From: Nesterenkonia sedimenti
Lineage (GTDB): Bacteria > Actinomycetota > Actinomycetes > Actinomycetales > Micrococcaceae
Reading direction: 5' to 3'
DNA length: 64,000 bases
Assembly: GCF_012641515.1 (NCBI RefSeq)
Contig: NZ_JABAHY010000003.1
Location: 1-64,000 of the forward strand
How positions within the stretch are numbered: position 1 is the first letter of the stretch; each line of letters opens with the position of its first letter. The notes under the pieces were generated by a model. The model was given only the letters and a program-made list of their open reading frames with translations. It did not search any database and was not told where the DNA came from. The position numbers were made by a program, and so were the translations under genes. Shown here piece by piece: positions 28,101 through 36,754 of the stretch.

Positions 28101-28806
28101 GGACATCGACGACGCCGGCCGCTGTGGGTTCGGCGAGCACGGCATCGGCGGGCCGACCCCGCTGATTCAGCGTGAGGGCAGTGGGTTCTCCGATGGCCAA
28201 TACGGTGATCTCCGGGGTATCCAGCTGCGCCCAGACCTCTGCTGCAATGGAGCTGGTGATCAGCACCGTATCCCCCCGGCTGAGCTGGTCTGTCTCCGGA
28301 TGGGGCAGGGCCACTGTGGCATAGGCAGTGACCCAGGTGATTTCCCAACCCCGCTCTGCCAGCCCCTGGGCCAGCTGGGATCGGGCCTGGGCTGATTGGG
28401 GCAGCAGTAGCCTGTCGCTGGTCTCGGGTGCAGGCAGCTCGGCGAGGATTCCTGCCGCACTGTGCTCGGCTGGCATCCATACCTGGGTCAGACCTGTGAG
28501 CTCCTCGAGGACCCGCGCTGTTCCGGGTCCGACGACGCCGATCTGCGTGGTCTGCGGAACGCTGCCGTCCCACCCAGCCTCTATCAGCGACCGCACAGTG
28601 TTCCCGCTGGTCAGCAGCAGCCAGCTGAACTCCCCTGCAGCCAGCTGATCAAGCGCAGCCCTCAGCTGTCCCATGTCCTGGGGCAGTACCTGTTGTGTCA
28701 GTGGGAGATGGTCCACTGCATAGCCGGCATCTCTCAGCCCGGACTCCAGCGCCCCGGACTGTTCAGGGTTCCGGGTCAGCAGGATCTTCTCGGGGGCAGC
28801 TGCCAT
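28072..28806 (-). CDS. hemD: Uroporphyrinogen-III synthase
   Basis: 244 aa, normal for HemD, a poorly conserved family. Recognised from the start KILLTRNPEQSGALESGL, from WLLLTSGNTVRSL and IGVVGPGTARVL, and from its place right after hemC (15-base gap). It closes and inverts ring D of hydroxymethylbilane to make uroporphyrinogen III. Its last 29 bases overlap the convergent aminotransferase gene. Stable protein alignment is needed to confirm catalytic residues, which are not strongly conserved in this family. Confidence 0.88.
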   Translation of the reverse strand: MAAAPEKILLTRNPEQSGALESGLRDAGYAVDHLPLTQQVLPQDMGQLRAALDQLAAGEFSWLLLTSGNTVRSLIEAGWDGSVPQTTQIGVVGPGTARVLEELTGLTQVWMPAEHSAAGILAELPAPETSDRLLLPQSAQARSQLAQGLAERGWEITWVTAYATVALPHPETDQLSRGDTVLITSSIAAEVWAQLDTPEITVLAIGEPTALTLNQRGRPADAVLAEPTAAGVVDVLRQRYPRRP

Positions 28807-28821
28807 GCTCAGCGCTCCGGT

Positions 28822-29841
28822 CTAGGAGTCGACGACGTGTTTGAGCAGGCCTTTGTCCTCGGCCAGTAGGGTCTCGGCGACCTCGGCTCCCAAACGGGCA
28901 GCCTCGTCCACGGCCACATCCCGGTCAGCCCCCATGGAGAGGTGAATCTCGGCCCCGGCCCGCTGGGATTCCGAGCCGTCGGGGGCGCAGACCACTGTGT
29001 CCAGCCGGAGTCGGACTCCGCCGTCGGGCTCATCGGTGGCCCGGGCCAGCCCGCCGATAGGTGCCGCGCAGCCGGCGTTGAGCCGGGCCAGCAGGGCGCG
29101 TTCAGCGGTGGTCTCCAGGCGGGCTTCCATATCCTCCAGGGTCGCCAGACCCACGCCCAGTGGGGCGGTGATCGCTGCATCGGCGGCCCTGACCTCCACG
29201 GCGAGTGCTCCCTGCCCGGGGGCGGGGGTCATCACCTCGGGGGCCAGCAGTTCGGAGATATGGTGCTCCAGACCGAGGCGAATAAGCCCTGCCCCGGCAA
29301 GCACCACGGCGTCGAGGTCTCCGCGTGGGGAGTCCCCGGCCTGGGGTGATTTCTCACCCGCATCCTCCCGACCACGGACTCGGGCCAGGCGGGTGCCCAC
29401 ATTGCCGCGGATATCGACGATCTGCAGATCACTGCGGGCGGCCAGCAGCTGAGCTGCTCGGCGCGGGGATCCGGTGCCGATCTTGGCACCGGAGGGCAGT
29501 TCCTCAAGGCTGAGGTCATGGGCCGAGCAGAGGGCATCGCGGACCTCTTCACGCTGCGGGACTGCGGCAATGGCCAGTTCCTCAAGATCCTTAGCCGGCA
29601 GGTCCTTCAGGGAGTGCACGGCCACATCGACCTCGGAGTCCAGCAGGGCTTTGCGCAGGGCTGCGGCAAAGACGCCGGTTCCGCCCAGCTGGCTCAGCGG
29701 TCCGGTGAGCACATCTCCTTCGGATTTGATGGTCACTAGCTCGTAGTCGAATCCCGCGCCGGTGGCCAGTGCCTCGGCGGCGGTGGTGGACTGGGCCAGG
29801 GCCAGCTTGGACCCGCGGGTCCCTACTCGGAATGTCTGCAT
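28822..29841 (-). CDS. hemC: Hydroxymethylbilane synthase (porphobilinogen deaminase)
   Basis: 339 aa. RVGTRGSKLALAQS at the start and VHSLKDLPA are family signatures. Cys258 in LNAGCAAPIG is the residue that carries the dipyrromethane cofactor. It polymerises four porphobilinogens into hydroxymethylbilane. ATG start, 23 bases after the end of the ferrochelatase gene, and 15 bases before hemD. Part of the minus-strand hemE-cgoX-chdC-cpfC-hemC-hemD series. Confidence 0.96.
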   Translation of the reverse strand: MQTFRVGTRGSKLALAQSTTAAEALATGAGFDYELVTIKSEGDVLTGPLSQLGGTGVFAAALRKALLDSEVDVAVHSLKDLPAKDLEELAIAAVPQREEVRDALCSAHDLSLEELPSGAKIGTGSPRRAAQLLAARSDLQIVDIRGNVGTRLARVRGREDAGEKSPQAGDSPRGDLDAVVLAGAGLIRLGLEHHISELLAPEVMTPAPGQGALAVEVRAADAAITAPLGVGLATLEDMEARLETTAERALLARLNAGCAAPIGGLARATDEPDGGVRLRLDTVVCAPDGSESQRAGAEIHLSMGADRDVAVDEAARLGAEVAETLLAEDKGLLKHVVDS

Positions 29842-29864
29842 AGGGCTAACAGTAACGGGACTGT

Positions 29865-31025
29865 CTAGCTCCCCTGCAGCGGGGTGCCCCAGCCGCCGTC
29901 GGTGGTGAGGTCGCTCCAGTCACCGGGGACAGTCTGTTCACCGGTGGCCAGCGGCTGGCCTTCGGCTCCGGTGATGTATTCGCCCATGATGTCGACCAGT
30001 CCGGAGACGAACTCGGGGTGCACGCCCACAGTCGGTGCCCGGTGGAAGGCCAGGCCCTGCTCCTCGGCGGTCTCCTTGGCCTCAGTGTCGAGGTCCCAGA
30101 TGACCTCCATATGATCGGAGACGAACCCAAAGGGCACGACGACGACGCCGGCGTAGCCGTTCTGGGCGTCCTCTTCGATCTGGTCGTTGATATCCGGTTC
30201 CAGCCAGGGGGTTTCGGGGCTGCCGGAGCGGGACTGGAAGACCACCTGGTAGTCCACATCCTTGGCTTCGGGCACTGCCTGCATGAGGTAGTCGGCGATT
30301 GCCTGGTGCTGGGCGGTGTAGACGTCGGTGCCGAAGAGTTCCTTGATCCGCGCCGGTCCCTGACGCTCTGCCACGGCGGAGGGGATGGAGTGGGTGACGA
30401 ACAGGACCTTGGTCTTGCCCTCGGAGCCCTTCTCGCTCAGCTGCTTGCTGACATCGCTGAGACCGGCGCTGAGGAATTCCTCATTGGGCTTGGTGAAGGC
30501 TTTGTCGTAGAAGAACTGACGGACCTTGACCAGGTTGAGTTCCCCGCGCAGGCCGGTCTCGTCCAGGGTGCGCTCGAAGTCCTCGAGGTACTGGTCATTG
30601 CTGGAGTATCCGGCGTAGGCGGAGGTCACCAGCACCAGCACATCGCGGTGGCCGCCCTGGTGCATCTTCTTGAAGCTGTCGGCGAAGTAGGGGTCCCAGT
30701 TGCGGTTGCCCCAGTAGATCGGGATGTCGATCTCTCGTTTGGCCAGCTCGGTCTCCAGGGCGGCGATGAGGTCGCGGTTCTGCTCGTTGATAGGGCTGAT
30801 GCCGTCATTGGCCCGGTAGTGGGTGGCGACCTCTTCGAGTCGCTCATCGGGGATTCCTTTGCCGCGGGTGACGTTACGCAGGAAGGGGATGACGTCATCC
30901 TGGCCTTCGGGGCCGCCGAAGCTGGCCAGCAGGATGGCGGTATAGCTGCGGCGTTCGCCTTCGGCGGGGGTCTGGGCGACGTAGTCGGCGGGCAGTGCTT
31001 TGGCGGCGGGTGCGGTGCTGCTCAT
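29865..31025 (-). CDS. cpfC: Coproporphyrin ferrochelatase
   Basis: 386 aa (HemH family). ILLASFGGPEGQDDVIPFL, YWGNRNWDPYFADSF and LFVTHSIPSAVAER are family blocks, the last with the metal-site His. In actinobacteria the enzyme inserts iron into coproporphyrin III, just before ChdC, and the neighbouring chdC and cgoX genes fit this. The translated protein has no cysteine at all, so it cannot hold the [2Fe-2S] cluster that many actinobacterial ferrochelatases carry. It begins 2 bases after the chdC stop, implying tight coupling. Often annotated hemH. Confidence 0.93.
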   Translation of the reverse strand: MSSTAPAAKALPADYVAQTPAEGERRSYTAILLASFGGPEGQDDVIPFLRNVTRGKGIPDERLEEVATHYRANDGISPINEQNRDLIAALETELAKREIDIPIYWGNRNWDPYFADSFKKMHQGGHRDVLVLVTSAYAGYSSNDQYLEDFERTLDETGLRGELNLVKVRQFFYDKAFTKPNEEFLSAGLSDVSKQLSEKGSEGKTKVLFVTHSIPSAVAERQGPARIKELFGTDVYTAQHQAIADYLMQAVPEAKDVDYQVVFQSRSGSPETPWLEPDINDQIEEDAQNGYAGVVVVPFGFVSDHMEVIWDLDTEAKETAEEQGLAFHRAPTVGVHPEFVSGLVDIMGEYITGAEGQPLATGEQTVPGDWSDLTTDGGWGTPLQGS

Positions 31026-31027
31026 GA

Positions 31028-31810
31028 TCAGGAGAGGACCTCGAGGATGTCAGTGGTGTTGGGCAGTCGGCGTCCGGTGTAGAAGGGGGTTTCGTCCCGG
31101 ACGTGGTATCGGGTTTCGGATTCGCGGAGCTTGCGCATCATATCCACGAGATCCGTGAGTTCGGGGGCTTCCAGTGCCAGCAGCCATTCCCAGTCGTTGA
31201 GGGCGAAGGCGCTGGTGGTGTTCGCCAGCACCGAGGGGAACTCCTGGCCGAGCTGGCCGTGTTCGCGCAGCATGGCACCGCGTTTGGCGGGGTCCATGAG
31301 GTACCAGTCGTAGCTGCGGTTGAAGGGGTAGACCACCAGCCAGTCCTCGGCCTCGACTCCGCGGGTGAAGGCGGGCACATGGGCACGGGCGAACTCCGCA
31401 GTGCGGTGGACCCCCATTGCGGAGAAGGCAATCTCGGTCTGGTTGAGCAGCTCGGTGCGGTGCAGCTGGCGCAGGGCGGCCTGGAGCTTTTCGGCCTTAT
31501 GGCCGGTCAGCCACAGCATGATGTCGGCATCGGCGCGCATTCCGGAGACGTCATAGGTCCCGCGCAGTTCGACGGCATCGTCGTCGGTTCCGAGTCCTTC
31601 TCCGGCCAGGGCGGCCACGGCCTCTTCGAACTCGGCGGTGATCTTCTCGGCTTTACGGCCGCTGGGAGCTTCATTACGGTTCTTGGGCTCCCACCAGTCC
31701 GTGGCAGAGCGGGTCTCGGTCCGCTGAAAGACGGCGAACAGGGTATACCAGTCCTTACCGGAGGAGTTGACCTCTTCAGGGGTGCGCTTAGGGTTGCGGC
31801 CGTAGCTCAT
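31028..31810 (-). CDS. chdC: Coproheme decarboxylase (HemQ, chlorite dismutase-like)
   Basis: 260 aa from ATG 31810 (GTGGAG upstream, family N-terminus SGKDWYTLFAVFQ); the frame is open a further 40 codons. The motif YPFNRSYDWYLMD contains the catalytic tyrosine region and LREHGQLGQEF the region of the proximal haem histidine. It converts coproheme to haem b, the last step of the coproporphyrin-dependent route. Located between cgoX and cpfC. A perfect dyad (31842-31860) sits 32 bases upstream of the start, a candidate operator, with a TAGAGT -10-like box near the start codon. Confidence 0.93.
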   Translation of the reverse strand: MSYGRNPKRTPEEVNSSGKDWYTLFAVFQRTETRSATDWWEPKNRNEAPSGRKAEKITAEFEEAVAALAGEGLGTDDDAVELRGTYDVSGMRADADIMLWLTGHKAEKLQAALRQLHRTELLNQTEIAFSAMGVHRTAEFARAHVPAFTRGVEAEDWLVVYPFNRSYDWYLMDPAKRGAMLREHGQLGQEFPSVLANTTSAFALNDWEWLLALEAPELTDLVDMMRKLRESETRYHVRDETPFYTGRRLPNTTDILEVLS

Positions 31811-31841
31811 GGGCTCCACTCTATCGCGCGTGTGTGGGTGA

Positions 31842-31860
31842 CTTCTACACGGCGTAGAAG
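31842..31860 (-). promoter_or_regulatory. Dyad operator candidate upstream of chdC
   Basis: Perfect 7-bp inverted repeat CTTCTAC-ACGGC-GTAGAAG (plus-strand reading), overlapping the likely -35 region of chdC. The core TTCTAC-N5-GTAGAA recurs, with one changed base in one arm, over the hemA promoter (34651-34667). The regulator is unknown; iron- or haem-responsive control would be a natural guess. Confidence 0.5.
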
Positions 31861-31949
31861 ACCGCTTGGCGGTGTTCATTCCCTCAATCGCCTTGGAAGC
31901 CCCCGAGCGAGCTCGGGTCTCCTCTCGGCTCAATTGGCAGCAGAAACAC

Positions 31950-33326
31950 TTACTTCAGGAGGCTCTGAATGACCTCGCGAGCATCGGGGATGATCTGCGC
32001 TAATCCGGTCCCGGCATAGGACTCCCCCACCACGGCGATCCGGGTGCCAGTCTGCGCGGATGTGGCCAAGCTCTCGCGCAGACTCCTGGCTGCTTCGCTG
32101 GCCGCACCACGGCGCCAGCGCACCACCGTGTGGTCCAGAACCCGCTCGGGGCTGATCGAGGTTCCGGTCAGCCACGGGAGATCAGTCAATGCGGCGGCAT
32201 GCAACTGCTCATCGGTGGAGTCAAAGCCCAATCCACCGGTCTCTCCGGCCCGACCATAAGAGAGCCGCAACAGGTGGTGGCTGGAGCCGAGGTTCTCCTG
32301 CAGCGCCTCAGCGGCCCAGCTCCATTTGGCCGAGATATGGGTCATCGCCTTAGCCCGGATATCGGTGACCTGCGGGGCCACCAGCATGCCGGTCCCCCGC
32401 GGATGGGAGTCCAGCTCCGGGGCGTGGACCAGCAGGCTCACCAGGGCCACACCAGTTCCAGTCTGGGCGGCCGGCGGTGTCTGCTGCACAGGCTGTTCGT
32501 CTCCGCCGATGAGCTGGGCTGCCTGTGCGGCATCGAGGGCGGGGACGACGACGTCGTAGTCCCCTTCCCAGAGGAAATGGCTGTCGGAGTGACGCAGGGA
32601 GTGGTTCAGGTGGACCTGGGCGCCGAGTTCGGCCAGCTGCTCCTGCAGTGCGGTGACCAGAGTGTTCATCCCGCCGGTCAGGGACTGCACGGCCGAGCCC
32701 GCCGGCGCTGAGGCGCGGATTCCGGCCACGGCCCGGGCTAGGGAGCCTTCCTCCAGCATCCGGTCGTAGAGCTTGGGGTGGGCGGTGCGGATGCTCAGCT
32801 GGTGGGGTCCGGCTGAGTGGACTCCGGTGGTGATCGGTGCGACCAGCCGGTCCACTACCGCAGAGCCCATGCGGTCGGCCACCACCTCACCGAGGGTCGG
32901 CGCCTGCCCGGGTGTCCAGGTCATCTCCGCGGTGAGATCCTCGGCGGCGCGCCGGGCAGCCTCTGGTCCCAGGAGTGCGAGGACATCTGCGGCCTCGGGG
33001 TCCCCGGGGATGCCCATGATGCCGGTTGCCGGCAGTGGGGCGGCCAGCTCGGGCAACTGCAGCCAGGCCCCTGCCGGATTCGGAGACACGATGCGTTCGG
33101 CCAGTCCGAGCTCCGAGAGGAAGTCCCGGACCGCTGGGGTACGCGTAGCAAAAGCTTCAGCCCCAGCATCGGCCTTTATCCCGGCAAGCGCCACGGGTGC
33201 GATGGAGCCGCCGAGGCGGTCAGTGGCCTCGAAGAGCTCAACCGCGGCTCCGCTGCGGGCAAGCTCCCAGGCTGCGGTCAGCCCGGCGATACCCCCACCG
33301 ACGACGGCGGCCCGGGGCTGGCTCAT
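31950..33326 (-). CDS. cgoX: Coproporphyrinogen III oxidase (HemY-type)
   Basis: 458 aa. N-terminal FAD-binding Rossmann motif AAVVGGGIAGLTAAWELARSG followed by the LFEATDRLGGSI block, and a C-terminal FAD motif VVGESYAGTGLAQII. This is the oxygen-dependent HemY/CgoX family, which in gram-positives oxidises coproporphyrinogen III to coproporphyrin III. Older annotations call it protoporphyrinogen oxidase (hemG/hemY). ATG start; hemE lies 112 bases upstream with palindromes between, so it may have its own promoter. chdC follows after 139 bases. Confidence 0.93.
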   Translation of the reverse strand: MSQPRAAVVGGGIAGLTAAWELARSGAAVELFEATDRLGGSIAPVALAGIKADAGAEAFATRTPAVRDFLSELGLAERIVSPNPAGAWLQLPELAAPLPATGIMGIPGDPEAADVLALLGPEAARRAAEDLTAEMTWTPGQAPTLGEVVADRMGSAVVDRLVAPITTGVHSAGPHQLSIRTAHPKLYDRMLEEGSLARAVAGIRASAPAGSAVQSLTGGMNTLVTALQEQLAELGAQVHLNHSLRHSDSHFLWEGDYDVVVPALDAAQAAQLIGGDEQPVQQTPPAAQTGTGVALVSLLVHAPELDSHPRGTGMLVAPQVTDIRAKAMTHISAKWSWAAEALQENLGSSHHLLRLSYGRAGETGGLGFDSTDEQLHAAALTDLPWLTGTSISPERVLDHTVVRWRRGAASEAARSLRESLATSAQTGTRIAVVGESYAGTGLAQIIPDAREVIQSLLK

Positions 33327-33356
33327 CGGGGCACCTCGCAGCCGTCCATTTCAGAC

Positions 33357-33420
33357 CTTCCCAGCGACATTCCATCTTCCGGGCGAAATTTCGCGAGGAA
33401 ACTACAATACGGCTGGGAAG
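33357..33420 (-). promoter_or_regulatory. Palindromes in the hemE-cgoX gap
   Basis: A perfect 12-bp palindrome GCGAAATTTCGC (33383-33394) sits inside a wider inverted repeat, CTTCCCAGC (33357-33365) and GCTGGGAAG (33412-33420). On the minus strand, TATTGT just upstream of the inner palindrome could be a -10 box of a cgoX promoter. These may be an operator for cgoX or a processing/termination structure after hemE. Confidence 0.4.
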
Positions 33421-33438
33421 ACTCGGGCGGCATAGGGC

Positions 33439-34578
33439 TCACGGTTCGATGGAGTGGATGAGCTCCACGACCCGGGTCAGCACCTCGGGGTCAGTCTCCG
33501 GGGGCACACCGTGGCCGAGGTTGAGCACATGACCGGCGGCACCGGAACCTGCTTCGACCACTTTGCGCACGTGGTCCTCCAGCACGGAGAAATCTGCTGG
33601 CAGCAGGGCAGGGTCAATATTGCCCTGCAGCGGGGTGTCCGCGCCCAGGCGGCGGGTGGCCTCAGCGAGATTCAGCCGGTAGTCGATGCCGACCACATCG
33701 GCACCAGCGGTCTTCATCAGATCCAGGACCTCACTGGTGCCGGTTCCGAAGTGCACCAGCGGGGCGGTGACTCCCTCGACACCCTGCAGGCCCCGGACAT
33801 GTTCCAGGGCTGCGGTTGAATGTGGCAGAACATGGCGCTGGTAGTCCTCCCGCCCCAGGGAGCCTGCCCAAGAGTCGAAGAGCTGTGCGGCAGAGGCGCC
33901 TGCCTCCAGCTGGGCGCGCATAAAACGCCCCGAGGCCTCAGCGGCCCATTCGGCCAGGGCGGCCCAGGTCTCCGGATCGGCATGCATCATCGTGCGCGGT
34001 CCGAGGTGGTCCCGGGAGGGCCGGCCTTCGACCATATAGGCCGCCAGTGTGAAGGGGGCTCCGGCGAAGCCGATCAGCGGCACGGCAGTTCCGTCGGGGC
34101 CGAGGGTGTCCAGTTCGGCCACTGTCCGCTGGACGGCCTCGGTGATGGGGGCGAAGGCGTCGTCGTCGATTTTTGGCAGCGCGACGACATCGGCGGCGGT
34201 ACGTACCGGGGAGCCCAGAACTGGGCCCACACCGGGTTTGATCTCCACATCGATGCCGGCCAGGCGCAGCGGGATGACGATATCGGAGAAGAAGATCGCA
34301 GCGTCCACATCATGGCGACGCACCGGCTGCAGGGTGATCTCGCTGGCCATCTCCGGATCCAGGCAGGAATCCAGCATGCTGGTGCCCTCGCGCAGCTTCC
34401 GGTACTCCGGCAACGACCGGCCGGCCTGGCGCATGAACCACACGGGGCGACGGCTGGGCTTGGCGGTCTCCCCTGCACTATTACGCGAGCCCCGGTACTG
34501 ATTGATCAGCGGCGCATCGGCAGTGCGGCCGGTGGCCAGGGGATGGTCGGCAGGCAGCTGGGCGGAAGTCATATCCAC
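33439..34578 (-). CDS. hemE: Uroporphyrinogen decarboxylase
   Basis: 379 aa from GTG 34578; ATG 34572 is just as likely. RPVWFMRQAGRSLPEYR with its substrate-binding Arg/Gln residues, ILPLRLAG-like VIPLRLAGIDVEI and the C-terminal NLGHGVPPETDPE are family signatures. It removes four carboxylates from uroporphyrinogen III to give coproporphyrinogen III. First gene of the minus-strand haem series, divergent from hemA across 99 bases. No strong ribosome site is visible. Confidence 0.95.
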   Translation of the reverse strand: MDMTSAQLPADHPLATGRTADAPLINQYRGSRNSAGETAKPSRRPVWFMRQAGRSLPEYRKLREGTSMLDSCLDPEMASEITLQPVRRHDVDAAIFFSDIVIPLRLAGIDVEIKPGVGPVLGSPVRTAADVVALPKIDDDAFAPITEAVQRTVAELDTLGPDGTAVPLIGFAGAPFTLAAYMVEGRPSRDHLGPRTMMHADPETWAALAEWAAEASGRFMRAQLEAGASAAQLFDSWAGSLGREDYQRHVLPHSTAALEHVRGLQGVEGVTAPLVHFGTGTSEVLDLMKTAGADVVGIDYRLNLAEATRRLGADTPLQGNIDPALLPADFSVLEDHVRKVVEAGSGAAGHVLNLGHGVPPETDPEVLTRVVELIHSIEP

Positions 34579-34650
34579 ATTGTGCCAGGGTTTGTCCCAC
34601 GGTCGCGGATGTCACATCTTCGCTGAGAGCTCAGCTGTCCCACATCCGGT

Positions 34651-34668
34651 TTCGACACGCTGTAGAAT
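34651..34668 (+). promoter_or_regulatory. hemA promoter -10 with overlapping dyad
   Basis: TTCGAC (34651-34656), five bases, GTAGAA (34662-34667): the same layout as the chdC dyad. The right arm overlaps a -10-like TAGAAT (34663-34668). A start about 7 bases downstream would fall at or near the hemA GTG at 34678, which has no ribosome site, so a leaderless mRNA is likely. A repressor bound here would block the promoter. Confidence 0.5.
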
Positions 34669-34677
34669 ATAAGCGCC

Positions 34678-36147
34678 GTGGTTCTCTTTTCACTTGTCGC
34701 AACCCACTCAGATCTTGACCTGGAGACGGTCGGGACTCTCTCCTCAGGAGCGGCCGATGTCGCCGCTTCTGTGAGTCTGCCTGCCGTCACGCTGGCCACC
34801 TGCAACCGCATGGAGATCTACGCGGAGGCTCCGGCCGATTCCCCCGATGCCGTTGAGCACAGCCGCGAGCAGTTGCTGGAAGCTGTGGCTGAGTCCTCCG
34901 GGTTGGACAAAGAGACCGTAGCCAATTCTTTCCGTGTGCTGGTCGACGATGCTGCCGTCAAGCACCTCTTCGAGGTCGGGGCGGGCCTGGACTCCGCGGT
35001 CATTGGTGAACGCGAGATCGCCGGCCAGGTCCGGCGTTCGCTCAGCGAGGCCCAGACTGCCGGCACCGCATCCGGGTCCCTGACCAAACTCTTTGAGTCC
35101 GCCACCCGTGCGGCCAAGGAGGTCGGGGCTAAGACTGCCCTGGGCGCCCGTGGGCGCTCGATTGTGTCGGTGGCACTGGATATCGCCGGTGATATGCGCG
35201 GCGATGGCGCCCAGTTCTACCGGGATGCCCGCGTGGTCCTCATCGGCACCGGCGCCTATGCCGGGACCTCCCTGGCCCAGCTGGGCGAGCGGGGCGTGCC
35301 GGATATTTCGGTGTTCTCCGGTTCCGGCCGCGCCGAGCAGTTCCTGGCCGAGCGCGGTGAGGCCTTGGCTGAGCGTGGCAGCACCGCTCGCGCCCTGCAG
35401 ATGGACCAGCTGGCTGAGGCTTTCCGTTCCGCTGATGTGATCATCGGCTGCTCCGGGGGCAACCGGCAGATCACCGCCGCTGAGATCCGCTCCCTGGCTG
35501 GACTCGATGAGCGGCAGGAACCGCTGACCGTCATCGATCTCGCCCTTTCCCATGACTTCGCCCCCGATGTTGCTGATCTTCCCGGGGTTGACCTCATCAC
35601 TCTGGAGTCGGTGAAACTCGCCGCCCCGGATGAGACGGAGTCCTCCCTGGAACAGGCCCGTTCGGTGGTGACCGATTCGGTCCAGCAGTTCCTCTCCGAG
35701 CGTGCTGAACGCAGCGCCGATGACGCCATCGTCACCCTGCGCCGCCATGTCCAGTCCCTGCTGGATGAGGAGATGGAGAAGGTTCGAAAGCACCACGGCT
35801 GCACTGCCGCGGCCGAGGAGGTTGAATTCGGTCTGCGCCGGATCGTGCGCAAACTGCTGCATACTCCCACGGTGCGCGCCCGCGAGCTGGCCGCCGAGGG
35901 CCGCGGTCAGGATTATGTGGCCGCCTTGGAGACCCTGTTCGACCTCAAGGTTCCCAGCGCGGAGGACACTCAGCGCACCTCTGCCCCGCGGCGTCGTCGT
36001 GCCGAAGAATTCTCCGCAGCTGAACTGGCACAGATGGCCAATTACCTGCAGCAGGTCCCAGATGGTGGGTTCTGCCGCCACCATAAACCGGGCGAATTCA
36101 GTGTTGAGCGCTTCGAGGCGCTCAACCAGCTGCGCCGCAGCGCCTGA
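34678..36147 (+). CDS. hemA: Glutamyl-tRNA reductase
   Basis: 489 aa, GTG start. TLATCNRMEIYAEA contains the catalytic Cys42. The middle has the NADPH Rossmann region (VVLIGTGAYAGTSLAQLG) and GCSGGNRQITAAEIRSL. The C-terminal dimerisation helices follow. It reduces glutamyl-tRNA(Glu) to glutamate-1-semialdehyde, the committed and usually regulated step of the C5 route. Divergent from hemE. The segment after residue 435 is more basic and is a lineage-specific tail (RRRRAEEFSAAELAQM). Confidence 0.95.
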   Translation: MVLFSLVATHSDLDLETVGTLSSGAADVAASVSLPAVTLATCNRMEIYAEAPADSPDAVEHSREQLLEAVAESSGLDKETVANSFRVLVDDAAVKHLFEVGAGLDSAVIGEREIAGQVRRSLSEAQTAGTASGSLTKLFESATRAAKEVGAKTALGARGRSIVSVALDIAGDMRGDGAQFYRDARVVLIGTGAYAGTSLAQLGERGVPDISVFSGSGRAEQFLAERGEALAERGSTARALQMDQLAEAFRSADVIIGCSGGNRQITAAEIRSLAGLDERQEPLTVIDLALSHDFAPDVADLPGVDLITLESVKLAAPDETESSLEQARSVVTDSVQQFLSERAERSADDAIVTLRRHVQSLLDEEMEKVRKHHGCTAAAEEVEFGLRRIVRKLLHTPTVRARELAAEGRGQDYVAALETLFDLKVPSAEDTQRTSAPRRRRAEEFSAAELAQMANYLQQVPDGGFCRHHKPGEFSVERFEALNQLRRSA

Positions 36148-36217
36148 TTTCACGCGCTGACTACACCTTTCAGGACCCCCCAGGAAACGTTCGGGCTGGC
36201 TCCCGCAAAGGCCCGTA

Positions 36218-36250
36218 AATGTAGTAGCCGATGGCAACAGTTACTACATT
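36218..36250 (+). promoter_or_regulatory. 9-bp inverted repeat before the acidic lipoprotein
   Basis: AATGTAGTA (36218-36226) and TACTACATT (36242-36250) are exact inverted copies separated by 15 bases. The second arm ends 13 bases before the lipoprotein ATG. It could be a dimeric-repressor operator or an mRNA hairpin masking the ribosome site (GGACGGAA). The AT-rich arms stand out against the GC-rich background. Confidence 0.45.
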
Positions 36251-36263
36251 CAGGACGGAACTT

Positions 36264-36620
36264 ATGAGCAGCGTTACCTCGACCCGCAATCTCGCAGCGT
36301 TTCTGGGCATCGGCGCCCTGACTCTGACCCTGGCTGCCTGCGGCGATGACGGCGACAGCGACAGCGACTCCACCGCATCGGGCCCGTTTTCTGCCTCCGA
36401 CACCGAGGAAGAAACTCACAGCGAGCCCGACTCCACTGAGGAGGAGGTTGAGGAGCCCGAGGAGGACCTGCTGGAGGAAGACGACGCCCAGGACCCCGCT
36501 CAGGAAGAACCAGACGCCGAAGAGGACCCCCTCGAGGAAGAGGACGACGACGAGGAGGACTCCACCAGGCTCGCAGTAGATCTGGCCGAGGAGTTCAGCG
36601 AGAACTGGGAGAACCGCTAG
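36264..36620 (+). CDS. Acidic lipoprotein, unknown
   Basis: 118 aa from ATG 36264. A lipoprotein signal peptide with lipobox LAAC (cysteine about residue 24) is clear. The mature protein is almost entirely Asp, Glu, Ser, Pro and Thr (for example DAEEDPLEEEDDDEEDST), ending with a short amphipathic helix (LAVDLAEEFSENW). No family recognised. It should be anchored to the outer face of the membrane; an ion- or protein-binding tether is conceivable but unsupported. Transcribed after hemA with an inverted repeat in the 116-base gap. Confidence 0.75.
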   Translation: MSSVTSTRNLAAFLGIGALTLTLAACGDDGDSDSDSTASGPFSASDTEEETHSEPDSTEEEVEEPEEDLLEEDDAQDPAQEEPDAEEDPLEEEDDDEEDSTRLAVDLAEEFSENWENR

Positions 36621-36754
36621 GCCTGAACCCTCACCTTCCCGCCCGTAGCGTCAAGGTTCTTCCAAGCTCGCATTACGCCTGCGCTGACCTGGGGTTTTTA
36701 GTGTTACGAGTGTTCGTTGAGCAGAACCCTTCAATCAACGGAAGGTGATTGAGA

